From JAVJUS01 sp040220455 (GTDB lineage Bacteria > Pseudomonadota > Alphaproteobacteria > DSM-16000 > Inquilinaceae): a stretch of DNA of 41,455 nt. Location of the stretch: NCBI GenBank assembly GCA_040220455.1, contig JAVJUS010000061.1, forward strand, positions 1-41,455, written 5' to 3'. The first letter of the stretch is position 1. Each line of letters opens with the position of its first letter. This document shows positions 17,034 through 25,087 of the stretch, one piece after another. The notes beneath the pieces were generated by a model that was not told the DNA's origin, searched no databases, and worked only from the letters and a program-made list of their open reading frames with translations. A program made the translations under genes and the position numbers.

Positions 17034-17762
17034 ATGACGACACAGCCGAGCCAGCCGACCGAGGCGCCCCCCGTCCTCACGCGCGAGGCGCTGATGAACG
17101 GGGCCTTGCGGGCCTATATCGCCAGCCAGCACCCGGACACGCCGATCCTCAGCATCGAGGCGCTGCACGACTCGATCGATCGGACGCTCGCCGACCGGCC
17201 CGCCGTGCCGCCCGGCGCCGGCGGGCCGGATGCCGTCTGGGTGTTCGGCTACGGCTCGCTGATCTGGAACCCGGCTTTCCACCACGCCGAATCGCGGTTG
17301 GGCCGGGTCCATGGCTGGCATCGGCGATTCTGCCTGTGGACCCATATGGGCCGCGGCACGCCCGAGAATCCGGGCCTGATGCTGGGCCTCGACGCCGGCG
17401 GGTCGTGCACCGGCCTCGCCTACCGGGTCGCGCCGGACACCTTGCGCGAGGAGCTGTTCGTCATCTGGCAGCGGGAGATGGTGACGTCGTCCTATCGCCC
17501 GATCTGGGTGCGCGTGCGCACCGGCGATCTGGTCATTCCGGCGATCACCTTCGCCATCGACCGCCGGACGGAGCGCTATGCCGGGCTGGTGCCCGAGGAA
17601 CGGGTGGTGGAGACCTGCGCGACGGCCGAAGGGGCGCTCGGCAACTGCGCCGAATACCTCTTCAATACGGTCGACCATCTGGCGGAGATGGGGGTGGTCG
17701 ACCGCCATCTTTCGCACATCCGCCGCCGCGTCGAGGCGCGCCGCGACACGCTGGGCCGGTAG
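17034..17762 (+). CDS. chaC: ChaC-type gamma-glutamylcyclotransferase
   Basis: The product has 242 residues. The nucleotide-like loop VFGYGSLIWNP (70-80) and the glutamate in WQREMVTSSYRP match the ChaC family, which splits glutathione into 5-oxoproline and Cys-Gly in the cytoplasm. The first 60 residues extend beyond the minimal domain but similar extensions occur in proteobacterial ChaC. The ATG at 17034 has only a weak ribosome binding site. The stop codon lies within the first unit of a four-copy tandem repeat. Confidence 0.9.
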   Translation: MTTQPSQPTEAPPVLTREALMNGALRAYIASQHPDTPILSIEALHDSIDRTLADRPAVPPGAGGPDAVWVFGYGSLIWNPAFHHAESRLGRVHGWHRRFCLWTHMGRGTPENPGLMLGLDAGGSCTGLAYRVAPDTLREELFVIWQREMVTSSYRPIWVRVRTGDLVIPAITFAIDRRTERYAGLVPEERVVETCATAEGALGNCAEYLFNTVDHLAEMGVVDRHLSHIRRRVEARRDTLGR

Positions 17763-17813
17763 TCGGGCGGCCGGTAGTCGGGCGCGCCGGTAGTCGGGCG
17801 GCCGGTAGTCGGG
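17756..17813. repeat. Four-copy tandem repeat over the chaC stop codon
   Basis: The core CCGGTAGTCGGG occurs at 17756-17767, 17771-17782, 17787-17798 and 17802-17813, spaced 15, 16 and 15 bases. The first copy contains the chaC TAG stop, and each further copy brings another TAG. The repeat occupies most of the space between chaC and the convergent transporter operon. Confidence 0.85.
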
Positions 17814-17832
17814 GCGCGCCGCGGACGGACGC

Positions 17833-17853
17833 GGCCGGGGCCGCGGCCCGGCC
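17833..17853. terminator. GC-only hairpin between convergent chaC and the transporter operon
   Basis: GGCCGGG (17833-17839) pairs with CCCGGCC (17847-17853), with a self-complementary centre. It abuts the stop codon of the last transporter gene. No T-run follows on either strand, so intrinsic termination is uncertain; it may only block 3' decay. Confidence 0.35.
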
Positions 17854-18705
17854 TCAGCCGGCGGACATGCCGCGCAGCTTCTCGTTGCGCCGGCGCAGGA
17901 GTTCGAGCGTCGTCAGCAGGAGGACGGAGATCGTCACCAGGATCGTGGCGACGGCCAGGATCGTCGGGCTGATCTGCTCGCGAATGCCTGACCACATCTG
18001 GACCGGCACGGTGCGCTGCTCGAAGCCGGCGACGAACAGGACGACGACGACCTCATCGAACGAGGTGATGAAGGCGAACAGCGCGCCCGAGATCACGCCC
18101 GGCAGGATCAGCGGCAGGATGATCTTGAAAAAGACGGTCTGCGGCGTGGCGCCCAGGCTCTGCCCCGCCCGGACCAGCGTCTGATCGAAGCCGACCAGCG
18201 TCGCCGTCACCGTGATCACGACGAAGGGCGTGCCGAGCGCCGTGTGCGCGAGAATCACGCCCGGATAGGTCTGGGCCAGGTCGATCGAGGAGTAGAAGAA
18301 GTACATCGCCGCCGCGGAGATGATCAGCGGCACGATCATCGGCGAGATCAGGATGCCCATCACCGCCCCGCGGAACGGCATGTGCGAGCGCGACAGGCCC
18401 AGCGCCGCGAGCGTGCCGAGCGCCGTGGCCAGGATCGTCGACGAGATCGCGATGATGAAGCTGTTCTTGATCGCTTTCAGCCATTCATCGCTGGTGAAGA
18501 AGTCCTGGTACCAGCGCAGGCTGAACGCATCGGCATCGAACGACAGCATGCCGGTCGTGAAGGTGAAGTACGGCTCGGCGTTGAAGCTGAGCGGGATCAT
18601 CACGAACAGCGGCGCGATCAGGAAGAAGAAGATCAGGCCGCAGATGACCCTGTACGTGTAGTACCAGACCCGCTCGAGCGGGGAGGCGTAGCTCGGCAGC
18701 GCCAT
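17854..18705 (-). CDS. Polyamine-type ABC transporter permease (PotC-like)
   Basis: The product has 283 residues and six predicted membrane helices. The inner-membrane permease signature, here SLGATPQTVFFKIILPLILPG, contacts the ATPase. It is the last gene of a four-gene operon and pairs with the permease immediately upstream, six bases away. PotC-type permeases import spermidine, putrescine or related cations. The start ATG at 18705 fits the usual N-terminus. Confidence 0.9.
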   Translation of the reverse strand: MALPSYASPLERVWYYTYRVICGLIFFFLIAPLFVMIPLSFNAEPYFTFTTGMLSFDADAFSLRWYQDFFTSDEWLKAIKNSFIIAISSTILATALGTLAALGLSRSHMPFRGAVMGILISPMIVPLIISAAAMYFFYSSIDLAQTYPGVILAHTALGTPFVVITVTATLVGFDQTLVRAGQSLGATPQTVFFKIILPLILPGVISGALFAFITSFDEVVVVLFVAGFEQRTVPVQMWSGIREQISPTILAVATILVTISVLLLTTLELLRRRNEKLRGMSAG

Positions 18706-18711
18706 GGTCCG

Positions 18712-20052
18712 TCACCCCAGCTTCATGTTGTCGACGCCGACCAGCCGGTTGTACAGCCAGTACAGCGCCAGCACGGCGGCCAGCAGGATCGTGCCCAGAG
18801 CCGCGGCGAGACCCCAGTTCAGCGACTGCTGCATGTGATAGGCGATCATGTTGGAGATCATCTGGCCGGACTGGCCGCCGACCAGGGCCGGCGTGATGTA
18901 GTAGCCGATCGCCAAGATGAAGACGAGCACGCCGCCGGCACCGATTCCCGGCACTGTCTGCGGCACGTACACCCGCCAGTACGCCGTCAGCGGATTGGCG
19001 CCGAGCGACCGCGCGGCGCGCAGATAGGAGGGCGGGATCGTCTTCATCACGCTGTAGAGCGGCAGCACCATGAACGGCAGCAGGATGTGCGTCATGGCGA
19101 TGATCGTGCCGGTCTGGTTGTAGATCATCTGGAGACGGCCCTCGTCGCCGACGATGCCGAACCAGAAGAGAATGTCGTTGATCACGCCCTGAGTCTGAAG
19201 CAGCACGATCCAGGACGTCGTTCGGACCAGGAGCGAGGTCCAGAACGGCAGCAGAACCAGGATCATCAGCAGGTTGGAATAGCGCATCGGCAGCGTCGCC
19301 ATCAGATAGGCGATCGGGTAGCCGAGCAGCAGCGTCAACGCCGTGATGACGACGCTCATCCAGATCGTACGCAGGAACAGCGTCTTGTAGATCTGCTGGT
19401 AATCGGGCTGGGAGACGACCTCGCCGTCGGCGTCGATGCGGAGATCGACCGCGGCGAGGTAGTAGCTCGCCGTCACCGGCGCGGACAGCCGCTGGATGAG
19501 TTTCCAGACCGCCGGATCGGCCCACTCCTCCTCGATGTCGAGGATCGCCTCCTTCCAGGGGCCTTCCTCGATCCGGTCGACCCGGCGCGCCGTGCCCATG
19601 ATGTTCGAGCGCATGCCCGACATCTCGTAGTTCAGGCGCGTGGCGACGGCGCCGATCTCCCGGCTCTCGCGGCCCGCCTTCATGTCGGCGGCCAGCGCGG
19701 CGAAGACCTCCTCGCCCGGCACGCTTTCTCCGTCCCAGCCCTGCAGGGCCTCGACGGTACGCGGCAATTGGGCCGAGACCTCGGGGTTGTTCACCGACCG
19801 GGTCGCCATGTCGAAGATCGGGATGACGAAGCTGAAGACCAGGAACAGGAACAGCGGCGCGACGAGCGCCACCGCACGCAGCTTGGCCCGGCGCTCGGCG
19901 CGGGCGAGGCTCGCCTTCAGCGGCGTCCCGTCGGCCGTGGTCAGCACCTCGGGTCGGCCGACGCCCTGGCCGCCCGTATTGGCGCCACGGCCGCCCGTCC
20001 CGCTTCCCGCTCCTCCGGCCGCTCCGCCGGCAGCCGTCGCGTCTGTGACCAT
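18712..20052 (-). CDS. Polyamine-type ABC transporter permease (PotB-like) with a large extracytoplasmic insert
   Basis: The product has 446 residues, well above the 280-310 common for PotB. A Gly/Ala-rich cytoplasmic leader (1-55) precedes helix 1 (about 60-80). A hydrophilic segment of about 130 residues (85-220) then comes before the remaining helices. The EAA-type motif appears as RAARSLGANPLTAYWRVYVPQ. The long insert after helix 1 should lie in the periplasm and is the unusual element, though related alphaproteobacterial permeases also have it. The ATG at 20052 has a weak upstream GGGGG. Six bases separate it from the PotC-like gene. Confidence 0.88.
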   Translation of the reverse strand: MVTDATAAGGAAGGAGSGTGGRGANTGGQGVGRPEVLTTADGTPLKASLARAERRAKLRAVALVAPLFLFLVFSFVIPIFDMATRSVNNPEVSAQLPRTVEALQGWDGESVPGEEVFAALAADMKAGRESREIGAVATRLNYEMSGMRSNIMGTARRVDRIEEGPWKEAILDIEEEWADPAVWKLIQRLSAPVTASYYLAAVDLRIDADGEVVSQPDYQQIYKTLFLRTIWMSVVITALTLLLGYPIAYLMATLPMRYSNLLMILVLLPFWTSLLVRTTSWIVLLQTQGVINDILFWFGIVGDEGRLQMIYNQTGTIIAMTHILLPFMVLPLYSVMKTIPPSYLRAARSLGANPLTAYWRVYVPQTVPGIGAGGVLVFILAIGYYITPALVGGQSGQMISNMIAYHMQQSLNWGLAAALGTILLAAVLALYWLYNRLVGVDNMKLG

Positions 20053-20131
20053 GGTCGCCCCCGTGGCGCCGCGAGTCTCTCGGGACCCCGAGATCCCCCG
20101 AGCTCCCGTCGAATCATCGATGGCGCGGTCC

Positions 20132-20175
20132 CCGGACCGGGCCCGGCGACGCGAGGCCGCCGGACCCGGGACCGG
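20132..20175. other. GC-rich hairpin between binding-protein and permease genes
   Basis: The arms 20132-20148 and 20157-20175 pair over most of their length with one small bulge. The site lies in the only large gap in the distal part of the operon, just downstream of the binding-protein gene in the direction of transcription. Such hairpins in ABC operons can protect the upstream message and raise binding-protein levels relative to permeases; that role here is inferred. Confidence 0.4.
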
Positions 20176-20190
20176 GATCCGCGAACCCGC

Positions 20191-21291
20191 TTACTGAGCC
20201 AGCCAGGCGTTGAAGCGCTCGGTCAGCTCGTCGAGGTTGTCCGCCCAGAACAGGGCGTCCTGCTTGATCGGCGTCTCGAAGTTCTCCGGCGACGTCGGCA
20301 TGTGCGGAGCCATCTCCACGCCGGTCTCCTCATGAGTGGAGACGAGCGGCGCCGAGGACGCCCGCGCCGGGCCGTAGGAGATGTACTTCGCCTGATCGGC
20401 CAGCCGCTGGGTGTCGGTGGAGAACCGGATGTAGTCCATCACGGTCTCCTCGTTCGGCACGTCGACCGGCACGACCCAGCCGTCCAGCTCGAACGCCTGG
20501 CCGTCCCAGATGATCTCGAACGGCTGGTTCTCGACGACCTGGGCGTTGAAGATGCGCCCGTTGTAGGCCGAGACGATCACCGCCTCCTGGTCGGCCAGGA
20601 GCTGGGGCGGCTGCGCGCCTTCCTGCCACCAGATGACGTCGTCCTTGATCTCGTCGAGCTTGGCGAAGGCGCGGGCGATGCCCTCCTCGGTATCGAGAAC
20701 GTCGTAGATGTCCTCGATCGCCACGCCGTCGGCGTAGAGCGCCCATTCGAGATTGGCGCGCGGGTCGCGGCGCAGGGCGCGCTTGCCCGGATAGGTCTCG
20801 AGATCCCAGAGATCGGCGATCTCGTCGGGCGGGTCGTCCGGGAAGATCTCGGTGTTGGTCGCCAGGATCGTCGAGTACACGATCGTCGGGATGAAGCAGC
20901 CCGACAGCGACCCCTCGATGAAGTCCTCGGTCGGCAGAGTGCCGTCCGGCGCCGGCTCCAGTTCCTCGTCGTAGTCGATCTCGCGCGCCAGGCCCTCGTC
21001 GCAGGCGATGATGGCGTCGGCCTCGAGAATGTCGATGACATGGCTCTCGATATTGCCGGATTCGACCTGCGTGCGCAGATAGGCCAGCGCCGTCGACGAC
21101 TTGTCGACATTGTTGATATCGATGCCGGTCATCTCGGTGAACGGCTCGTGATAGGCCTTGGTCTGGCTGTACGTGTACGCGCCGCCCCAGGAACTGATGG
21201 TCAGCGACTCGGGCTGGGCCGCAGCGCTACCGACGCCGAGCGCCGCAACGCCGATCACGCCGAGCGACGCGGTCTTCATAAGGTCTTTCAT
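20191..21291 (-). CDS. Polyamine-type periplasmic binding protein (PotD-like)
   Basis: The 366-residue product begins with a signal peptide (Lys-containing start, hydrophobic core LGVIGVAALGVG, cleavage likely after Ala25 at SAAA-QP). The mature part follows the spermidine/putrescine-binding family, with LTISSWGGAYTYSQTKAYHEPFTEMTG at its start and many acidic residues suited to cationic ligands. The WEG-type motif region appears as DVIWWQEGAQPPQLLADQEA. The ATG at 21291 is preceded by GGGAGAC; a second in-frame ATG four codons later is possible. It lies between the ATPase and permease genes. Confidence 0.9.
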   Translation of the reverse strand: MKDLMKTASLGVIGVAALGVGSAAAQPESLTISSWGGAYTYSQTKAYHEPFTEMTGIDINNVDKSSTALAYLRTQVESGNIESHVIDILEADAIIACDEGLAREIDYDEELEPAPDGTLPTEDFIEGSLSGCFIPTIVYSTILATNTEIFPDDPPDEIADLWDLETYPGKRALRRDPRANLEWALYADGVAIEDIYDVLDTEEGIARAFAKLDEIKDDVIWWQEGAQPPQLLADQEAVIVSAYNGRIFNAQVVENQPFEIIWDGQAFELDGWVVPVDVPNEETVMDYIRFSTDTQRLADQAKYISYGPARASSAPLVSTHEETGVEMAPHMPTSPENFETPIKQDALFWADNLDELTERFNAWLAQ

Positions 21292-21414
21292 TAGATCGTG
21301 TCTCCCTGTTCCGGAGCCGGGCGGGGAACCGGCCCCCTCACTGTTCGGATCCGCGACCGGGGCACACCAGGGGCGCGCGCTGGCCGGGCGGATCGCGCGA
21401 CCGCGCCGACGCGC

Positions 21415-22506
21415 TCAGGCGTCGAGGGCGCGGCAGTCCTCCATGGTCCAGCCCACCTTGACCGTCGAACCCGGCTGGATCCGGGCGTGGTCCCCGACAT
21501 TGGGCATCTTGACCACGAACTCGTCGTTGCCGCAGACGCTCACGCGCGTGCGAATGTGGTCGCCCAGGTAGATCAGCTCCTCCACCCGGGCGTCGAAGAT
21601 GTTCGGATAGCGGTCCGGCTCCGGATCCACGGCCACCCGCTCCGGCCGCAGGGACAGGGTCGTCTGATCGCCCTCCCGATCGACCGCGACCTTGAGCGCG
21701 TGGACCTCGTGGCCGTCGGGCAGCTCGACCGTGCAGGACGACCCGTTCATCGACCGCACCCGACCAGTGAGCTTGTTGTTCTCCCCGATGAAGGCGGCGA
21801 CGAACGCGTTTTCCGGCTTTTCGTAGAGGACCGAGGGTTCGGCCAGCTGCTGGATGATCCCGTCGTCGAACACCGCGATCCGTGTCGACATGGTCAGCGC
21901 CTCGGACTGGTCATGGGTGACATAGACCACCGTGACGCCGAGGTTCTCGTGGATATGCTTGATCTCGTACTGCATCTGCTCGCGCAGGTTCTTGTCGAGC
22001 GCGCCGAGCGGCTCGTCCATCAGCACGAGATCGGGCTCGAAGACCAGCGCGCGCGCCACCGCGACGCGCTGCTGCTGGCCGCCGGAAAGCTGGGTCGGCC
22101 GACGATTGCCGAAATCCCCCAGCTTGACCATGTCGAGCGCCTTGCGGACCTTCTGGTCGATCGTCGATCTGTCGATGTTGCGCACCTGAAGGGGAAAAGC
22201 CAAGTTCTCCCGAACCGTCATGTGCGGGAACAGGGCGTAGTTCTGGAAGACCATGCCGATCCCGCGCTTGTGCGGCGCGACGTCGTTGATCGCCCGGCCG
22301 TCGAGGCGGATCTCGCCATGGGTGGCGGTCTCGAACCCGGCCAGCATCATCAGGCACGTAGTCTTGCCGGACCCGGACGGGCCCAGCATCGTCAGGAACT
22401 CGCCCCGCTCGATGCCGAGGTTCAGGTCTTTGACGACGAGTGTCTCGCCGTCATAGCTCTTCTGCACATTGGCGAACTCGACGAACGCCTCGCCCGTTTC
22501 AGCCAT
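21415..22506 (-). CDS. Polyamine-type ABC transporter ATP-binding protein (PotA-like)
   Basis: The 363-residue product powers the importer. It has Walker A GPSGSGKTT (42-50), Q-loop Gln88, signature LSGGQ (140-144), Walker B VLMDE (161-165), switch His198 and a C-terminal regulatory domain of the TOBE type (about 240-360, with LRPERVAV). This is the first gene of the operon; a strong promoter lies 127 bases upstream of its ATG. The order ATPase, binding protein, PotB, PotC is common for alphaproteobacterial polyamine or opine-like importers, so the precise ligand is uncertain. Confidence 0.93.
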   Translation of the reverse strand: MAETGEAFVEFANVQKSYDGETLVVKDLNLGIERGEFLTMLGPSGSGKTTCLMMLAGFETATHGEIRLDGRAINDVAPHKRGIGMVFQNYALFPHMTVRENLAFPLQVRNIDRSTIDQKVRKALDMVKLGDFGNRRPTQLSGGQQQRVAVARALVFEPDLVLMDEPLGALDKNLREQMQYEIKHIHENLGVTVVYVTHDQSEALTMSTRIAVFDDGIIQQLAEPSVLYEKPENAFVAAFIGENNKLTGRVRSMNGSSCTVELPDGHEVHALKVAVDREGDQTTLSLRPERVAVDPEPDRYPNIFDARVEELIYLGDHIRTRVSVCGNDEFVVKMPNVGDHARIQPGSTVKVGWTMEDCRALDA

Positions 22507-22632
22507 TCAGCCGCCCTCGGTCGCTGTGTTCGATGTCGTTATCGACCCGATCGGGTGGCCTGGAAGCTGCCCCCGCCCTGTTCTGGTGTTCGGCCCGATT
22601 TCTACGCGTATTGGGGCCGTTCGACGGTCGAA

Positions 22633-22661
22633 ATTAAAGAGACCCCACCTACCGCTGTCAA
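22633..22661 (-). promoter_or_regulatory. Strong sigma-70 promoter of the polyamine transporter operon
   Basis: Perfect -35 TTGACA (22656-22661), a 17-base spacer, and TTTAAT (22633-22638; five of six consensus bases) are present on the minus strand. Transcription would start near 22626 and leave an untranslated leader of about 120 bases before the ATPase gene. The leader is long enough for regulation, but I see no known riboswitch. Confidence 0.75.
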
Positions 22662-22808
22662 AGACTAATTTCCCGTGAATGGACGGCAAGGGCCGCCAAG
22701 CCGAGCGCGAGCGCGAAATTCCATGCAGCCAGGGCGAGTCACCGACGCCGGCCGACACCAAGACGGATGCCGAACCCCATTGCCCACGGGTCGCCGGCCG
22801 CCGCGTCG

Positions 22809-23708
22809 TCACGTCGCCCGTGCCGGCGCCGCGGGCAGGGCATAGGGGCGATCGTGGCCGAGCGCGGCGATCGCGCCGCGCGCCTCGGCGACACGGCCGA
22901 GATCGAGCTCCGCCGTGACGACACCCACCGTCTCGCCCGCGTCGGCGAGCACCCCGCCCCACGGATCGACGATCAGGGAGTGGCCGTAGGTCCGACGGTT
23001 GCCGTCGTGCCGGCCCACCTGCGCCGGCGCCAGGACGAAGCAGCCGGTCTCGATCGCCCGGGCGCGCACCAGCACATGCCAGTGCGCCCGCCCTGTCTGC
23101 TCGGTGAAGGAGGACGGGATCGACAGGATCCCGGCCCCGGTCTTGGCCAGGTCGCGATAGAGATGGGGAAAGCGCAGGTCGTAGCAGATCGACAGCCCGA
23201 TCGCCCCCCAGGGCGCCTCGGCCACGACCGCGGCGTCGCCCGGCCGGTAGGTCGCCGATTCGCGGTACGTCTCCCCGCCCGGCAGGTCGACGTCGAACAT
23301 GTGCATCTTGTCGTAGCGCGCCGCGATCTTCCCCTCCGGCGTGAGGAGGAAACAGCGCGAGGCCGCGCGGCCGGTCTCCACCAGCACGGGCAGGGACCCC
23401 ACGATCATCCAGGCGCCCGTCTCGCGCGCGAGATCTCTCAGCGCGGCCAGCCCTGGATGATCGGGCTCCGGAAAGGCGCGTTCCAGCAGCCGTGACCGGC
23501 CGGTCGCCAGCACGCCCACATTCTCCGGCGTCGCGATCAATCGAGCGCCACCATCCGCCGCCCGCCGGGCCAGGTCGCCGACGACCCGGAGATTGGGCTC
23601 GTAGTCCGGGCCGGAGTTGAGCTGCAGGCAGGCCACGGTGACGCGGCCCGGTCCGTCCGGGCGGTCGGCCACCGCGTCGGGATCGTGTATCGCCGTTTCG
23701 TCGCCCAT
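22809..23708 (-). CDS. Nitrilase-superfamily carbon-nitrogen hydrolase
   Basis: The product has 299 residues with the catalytic triad Glu62 (TPENVG), Lys134 (DKMHMFDVD) and Cys175 (SICYDLRFPHLYRDL). The DKMHMFDVD motif and the size match the Nit1/Nit2 branch, whose characterised members are deaminated-glutathione amidase and omega-amidase. It would act in the cytoplasm in metabolite repair. The ATG at 23708 follows GGAGAGG; the first 22 residues are a non-conserved Asp/Pro-rich leader. It is downstream of grxC and comF, the usual alphaproteobacterial order. Confidence 0.9.
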   Translation of the reverse strand: MGDETAIHDPDAVADRPDGPGRVTVACLQLNSGPDYEPNLRVVGDLARRAADGGARLIATPENVGVLATGRSRLLERAFPEPDHPGLAALRDLARETGAWMIVGSLPVLVETGRAASRCFLLTPEGKIAARYDKMHMFDVDLPGGETYRESATYRPGDAAVVAEAPWGAIGLSICYDLRFPHLYRDLAKTGAGILSIPSSFTEQTGRAHWHVLVRARAIETGCFVLAPAQVGRHDGNRRTYGHSLIVDPWGGVLADAGETVGVVTAELDLGRVAEARGAIAALGHDRPYALPAAPARAT

Positions 23709-23750
23709 CGCGCCTCTCCGGCGTGGATCGGGGCGGAAATCGTGGGCGCG

Positions 23751-24026
23751 CTACGCCGCCTCGAGCATCGGGTCGAGCTTGCCCGCCTTGTCCAGGGCCA
23801 TCAACTCGTCGCAGCCGCCGACATGCGTCGCGCCGATGAAGATCTGGGGCACCGTGTGCCGGCCGCCGGCGCGGTCCATCATCTCCTGCTTGCGCGCGGG
23901 ATCGGCCATCACGTCGATCTCCTCGAACGCGACGCCCTTCTTGTTCAACAGCCGCTTGGCCATGAAGCAGTAGGGGCAGAAGGGGCTCGAGTAGACGGTG
24001 ACGTTGGTCGGTATTCCGGAGGTCAT
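23751..24026 (-). CDS. grxC: Glutaredoxin 3
   Basis: The 91-residue product has the dithiol active site CPYC (Cys17, Cys20) after VTVYSSPF, the cis-proline segment HTVPQIFIG and the glutathione-binding GGCDELMAL. It reduces disulfides with glutathione in the cytoplasm. I chose the ATG at 24026 (MTSGIPT) with GGAAG upstream; starting earlier would add a basic leader foreign to the family. It sits between comF and the nitrilase gene. Confidence 0.93.
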   Translation of the reverse strand: MTSGIPTNVTVYSSPFCPYCFMAKRLLNKKGVAFEEIDVMADPARKQEMMDRAGGRHTVPQIFIGATHVGGCDELMALDKAGKLDPMLEAA

Positions 24027-24136
24027 GGGCCGCTTCCCGCTGCGCGACGTGGAGATCGGGCGCGAGCCGGACACCGGGGCCGGTCCGGACGCGCCAGCGT
24101 GGGCTGACAGCCCTGCAATATAGGAAGCGCCTCACG

Positions 24137-24973
24137 TCATTGCCAACCCGGCAGGCCCACGACCCGGGCCAGGGTGAGCACGTCCACGGCGCTCGCCCCG
24201 CCCCGGCGCAGCGCGCGGGCGCAGGCCTCCACGGTCGCGCCGGTGGTCATCACGTCGTCGACCAGCAGCACGCGGCATCCGGCGATCGCGACCCGCCGCG
24301 CGGGCCGCGCGACGATGGCGCCGGACAGGTTGCGCCGGCGCCCTGCCCGGCCGAGGCCGCCCTGGCTGCGCGTGCGGCGTTGGCGCGCCAGGGCGTCGGG
24401 GACGACCGCCACCCCGCCGGCCCGGCCCAGCGCGGCGGCGAGCAGGGCGGCCTGGTTGTAGCGCCGCCGGAACAGCCGGCGGCGATGCAGCGGCACCGGC
24501 ACGACCACATCGGCGTCGGCGAGCAGCGGCGCGCCCGCGCGGGCCATCCATGCCGCCAGCGGCCCGGCCGCGTCGGTCCGGTCGCCATGCTTGAAGGCGA
24601 GCAGGAGCGGCCGGCACGCCTCGTCATAGGCGAGCACCGCCCGGGCCCGGTCGAAGGGCGGCGCCCGCCCGGCGCAGGCGCCGCAAAGTGCCGCCTCTCC
24701 CGCGTCGAAATCGAAGGGCAGCCCGCAGCGCACGCACCATGGCGGCGCGAGGAAGGTCAGCGTGCCCCAGACCGGCGGTGCCACCGTGCCCGCCCGGTCG
24801 ACCGGCGCGCCGGAGACGAGGCAGCGCGGCGGCAGCACGGCGTCGAGCAGACGCCCCGCCAGCCATGCCGCCGCGGCGGCGACGGTGAAGCCGGAACCAG
24901 CCGGCGCGGGCGCGGCGGTTCCGGGCAACCCGGGTTCGGGGCCGCTGGCCGCCGGCCGTCGAGCGTCCGACAT
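24137..24973 (-). CDS. comF: ComF family phosphoribosyltransferase-like protein
   Basis: The product has 278 residues. The N-terminal half has zinc-binding cysteines (CLVSGAP, WCVRCGLPF, LCGACAG), then the linker FDRARAVLAYDEACRPLLLAFKHGD and the PRTase motif VLLVDDVMTTGAT near the C-terminus. ComF proteins are linked to DNA uptake in competent bacteria, but their activity is unknown and the gene is common in non-competent ones. A perfect TTGACA lies upstream at 25034-25039 without a good -10. It is divergent from an NDUFAF5-like methyltransferase. Confidence 0.92.
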   Translation of the reverse strand: MSDARRPAASGPEPGLPGTAAPAPAGSGFTVAAAAAWLAGRLLDAVLPPRCLVSGAPVDRAGTVAPPVWGTLTFLAPPWCVRCGLPFDFDAGEAALCGACAGRAPPFDRARAVLAYDEACRPLLLAFKHGDRTDAAGPLAAWMARAGAPLLADADVVVPVPLHRRRLFRRRYNQAALLAAALGRAGGVAVVPDALARQRRTRSQGGLGRAGRRRNLSGAIVARPARRVAIAGCRVLLVDDVMTTGATVEACARALRRGGASAVDVLTLARVVGLPGWQ

Positions 24974-25052
24974 CGCGGATTCCGGTCCATTTCCTCACGA
25001 AAGCTCTCTCTAAAATCGCATACCATCGCGGTCTGTCAAGGTGAGAAGGCTG

Positions 25053-25080
25053 TTGCGTCGCGCATTCGGGCCGCTATATC
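25053..25080 (+). promoter_or_regulatory. Candidate promoter of the NDUFAF5-like methyltransferase gene
   Basis: TTGCGT (25053-25058), a 16-base spacer and TATATC (25075-25080) precede the ATG at 25088. The -10 is so near the start codon that the message would be leaderless or nearly so. Confidence 0.3.
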
Positions 25081-25087
25081 GCCGGGC

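Noticed and set aside
18244..21294. Long plus-strand open frame opposite the transporter operon
   Set aside because: Antisense to three recognisable transporter genes and with low-complexity Arg/His/Asp composition; not a gene.
22507..22632. Riboswitch in the transporter leader
   Set aside because: The leader is long enough, but I see no conserved aptamer core or terminator/antiterminator pair.
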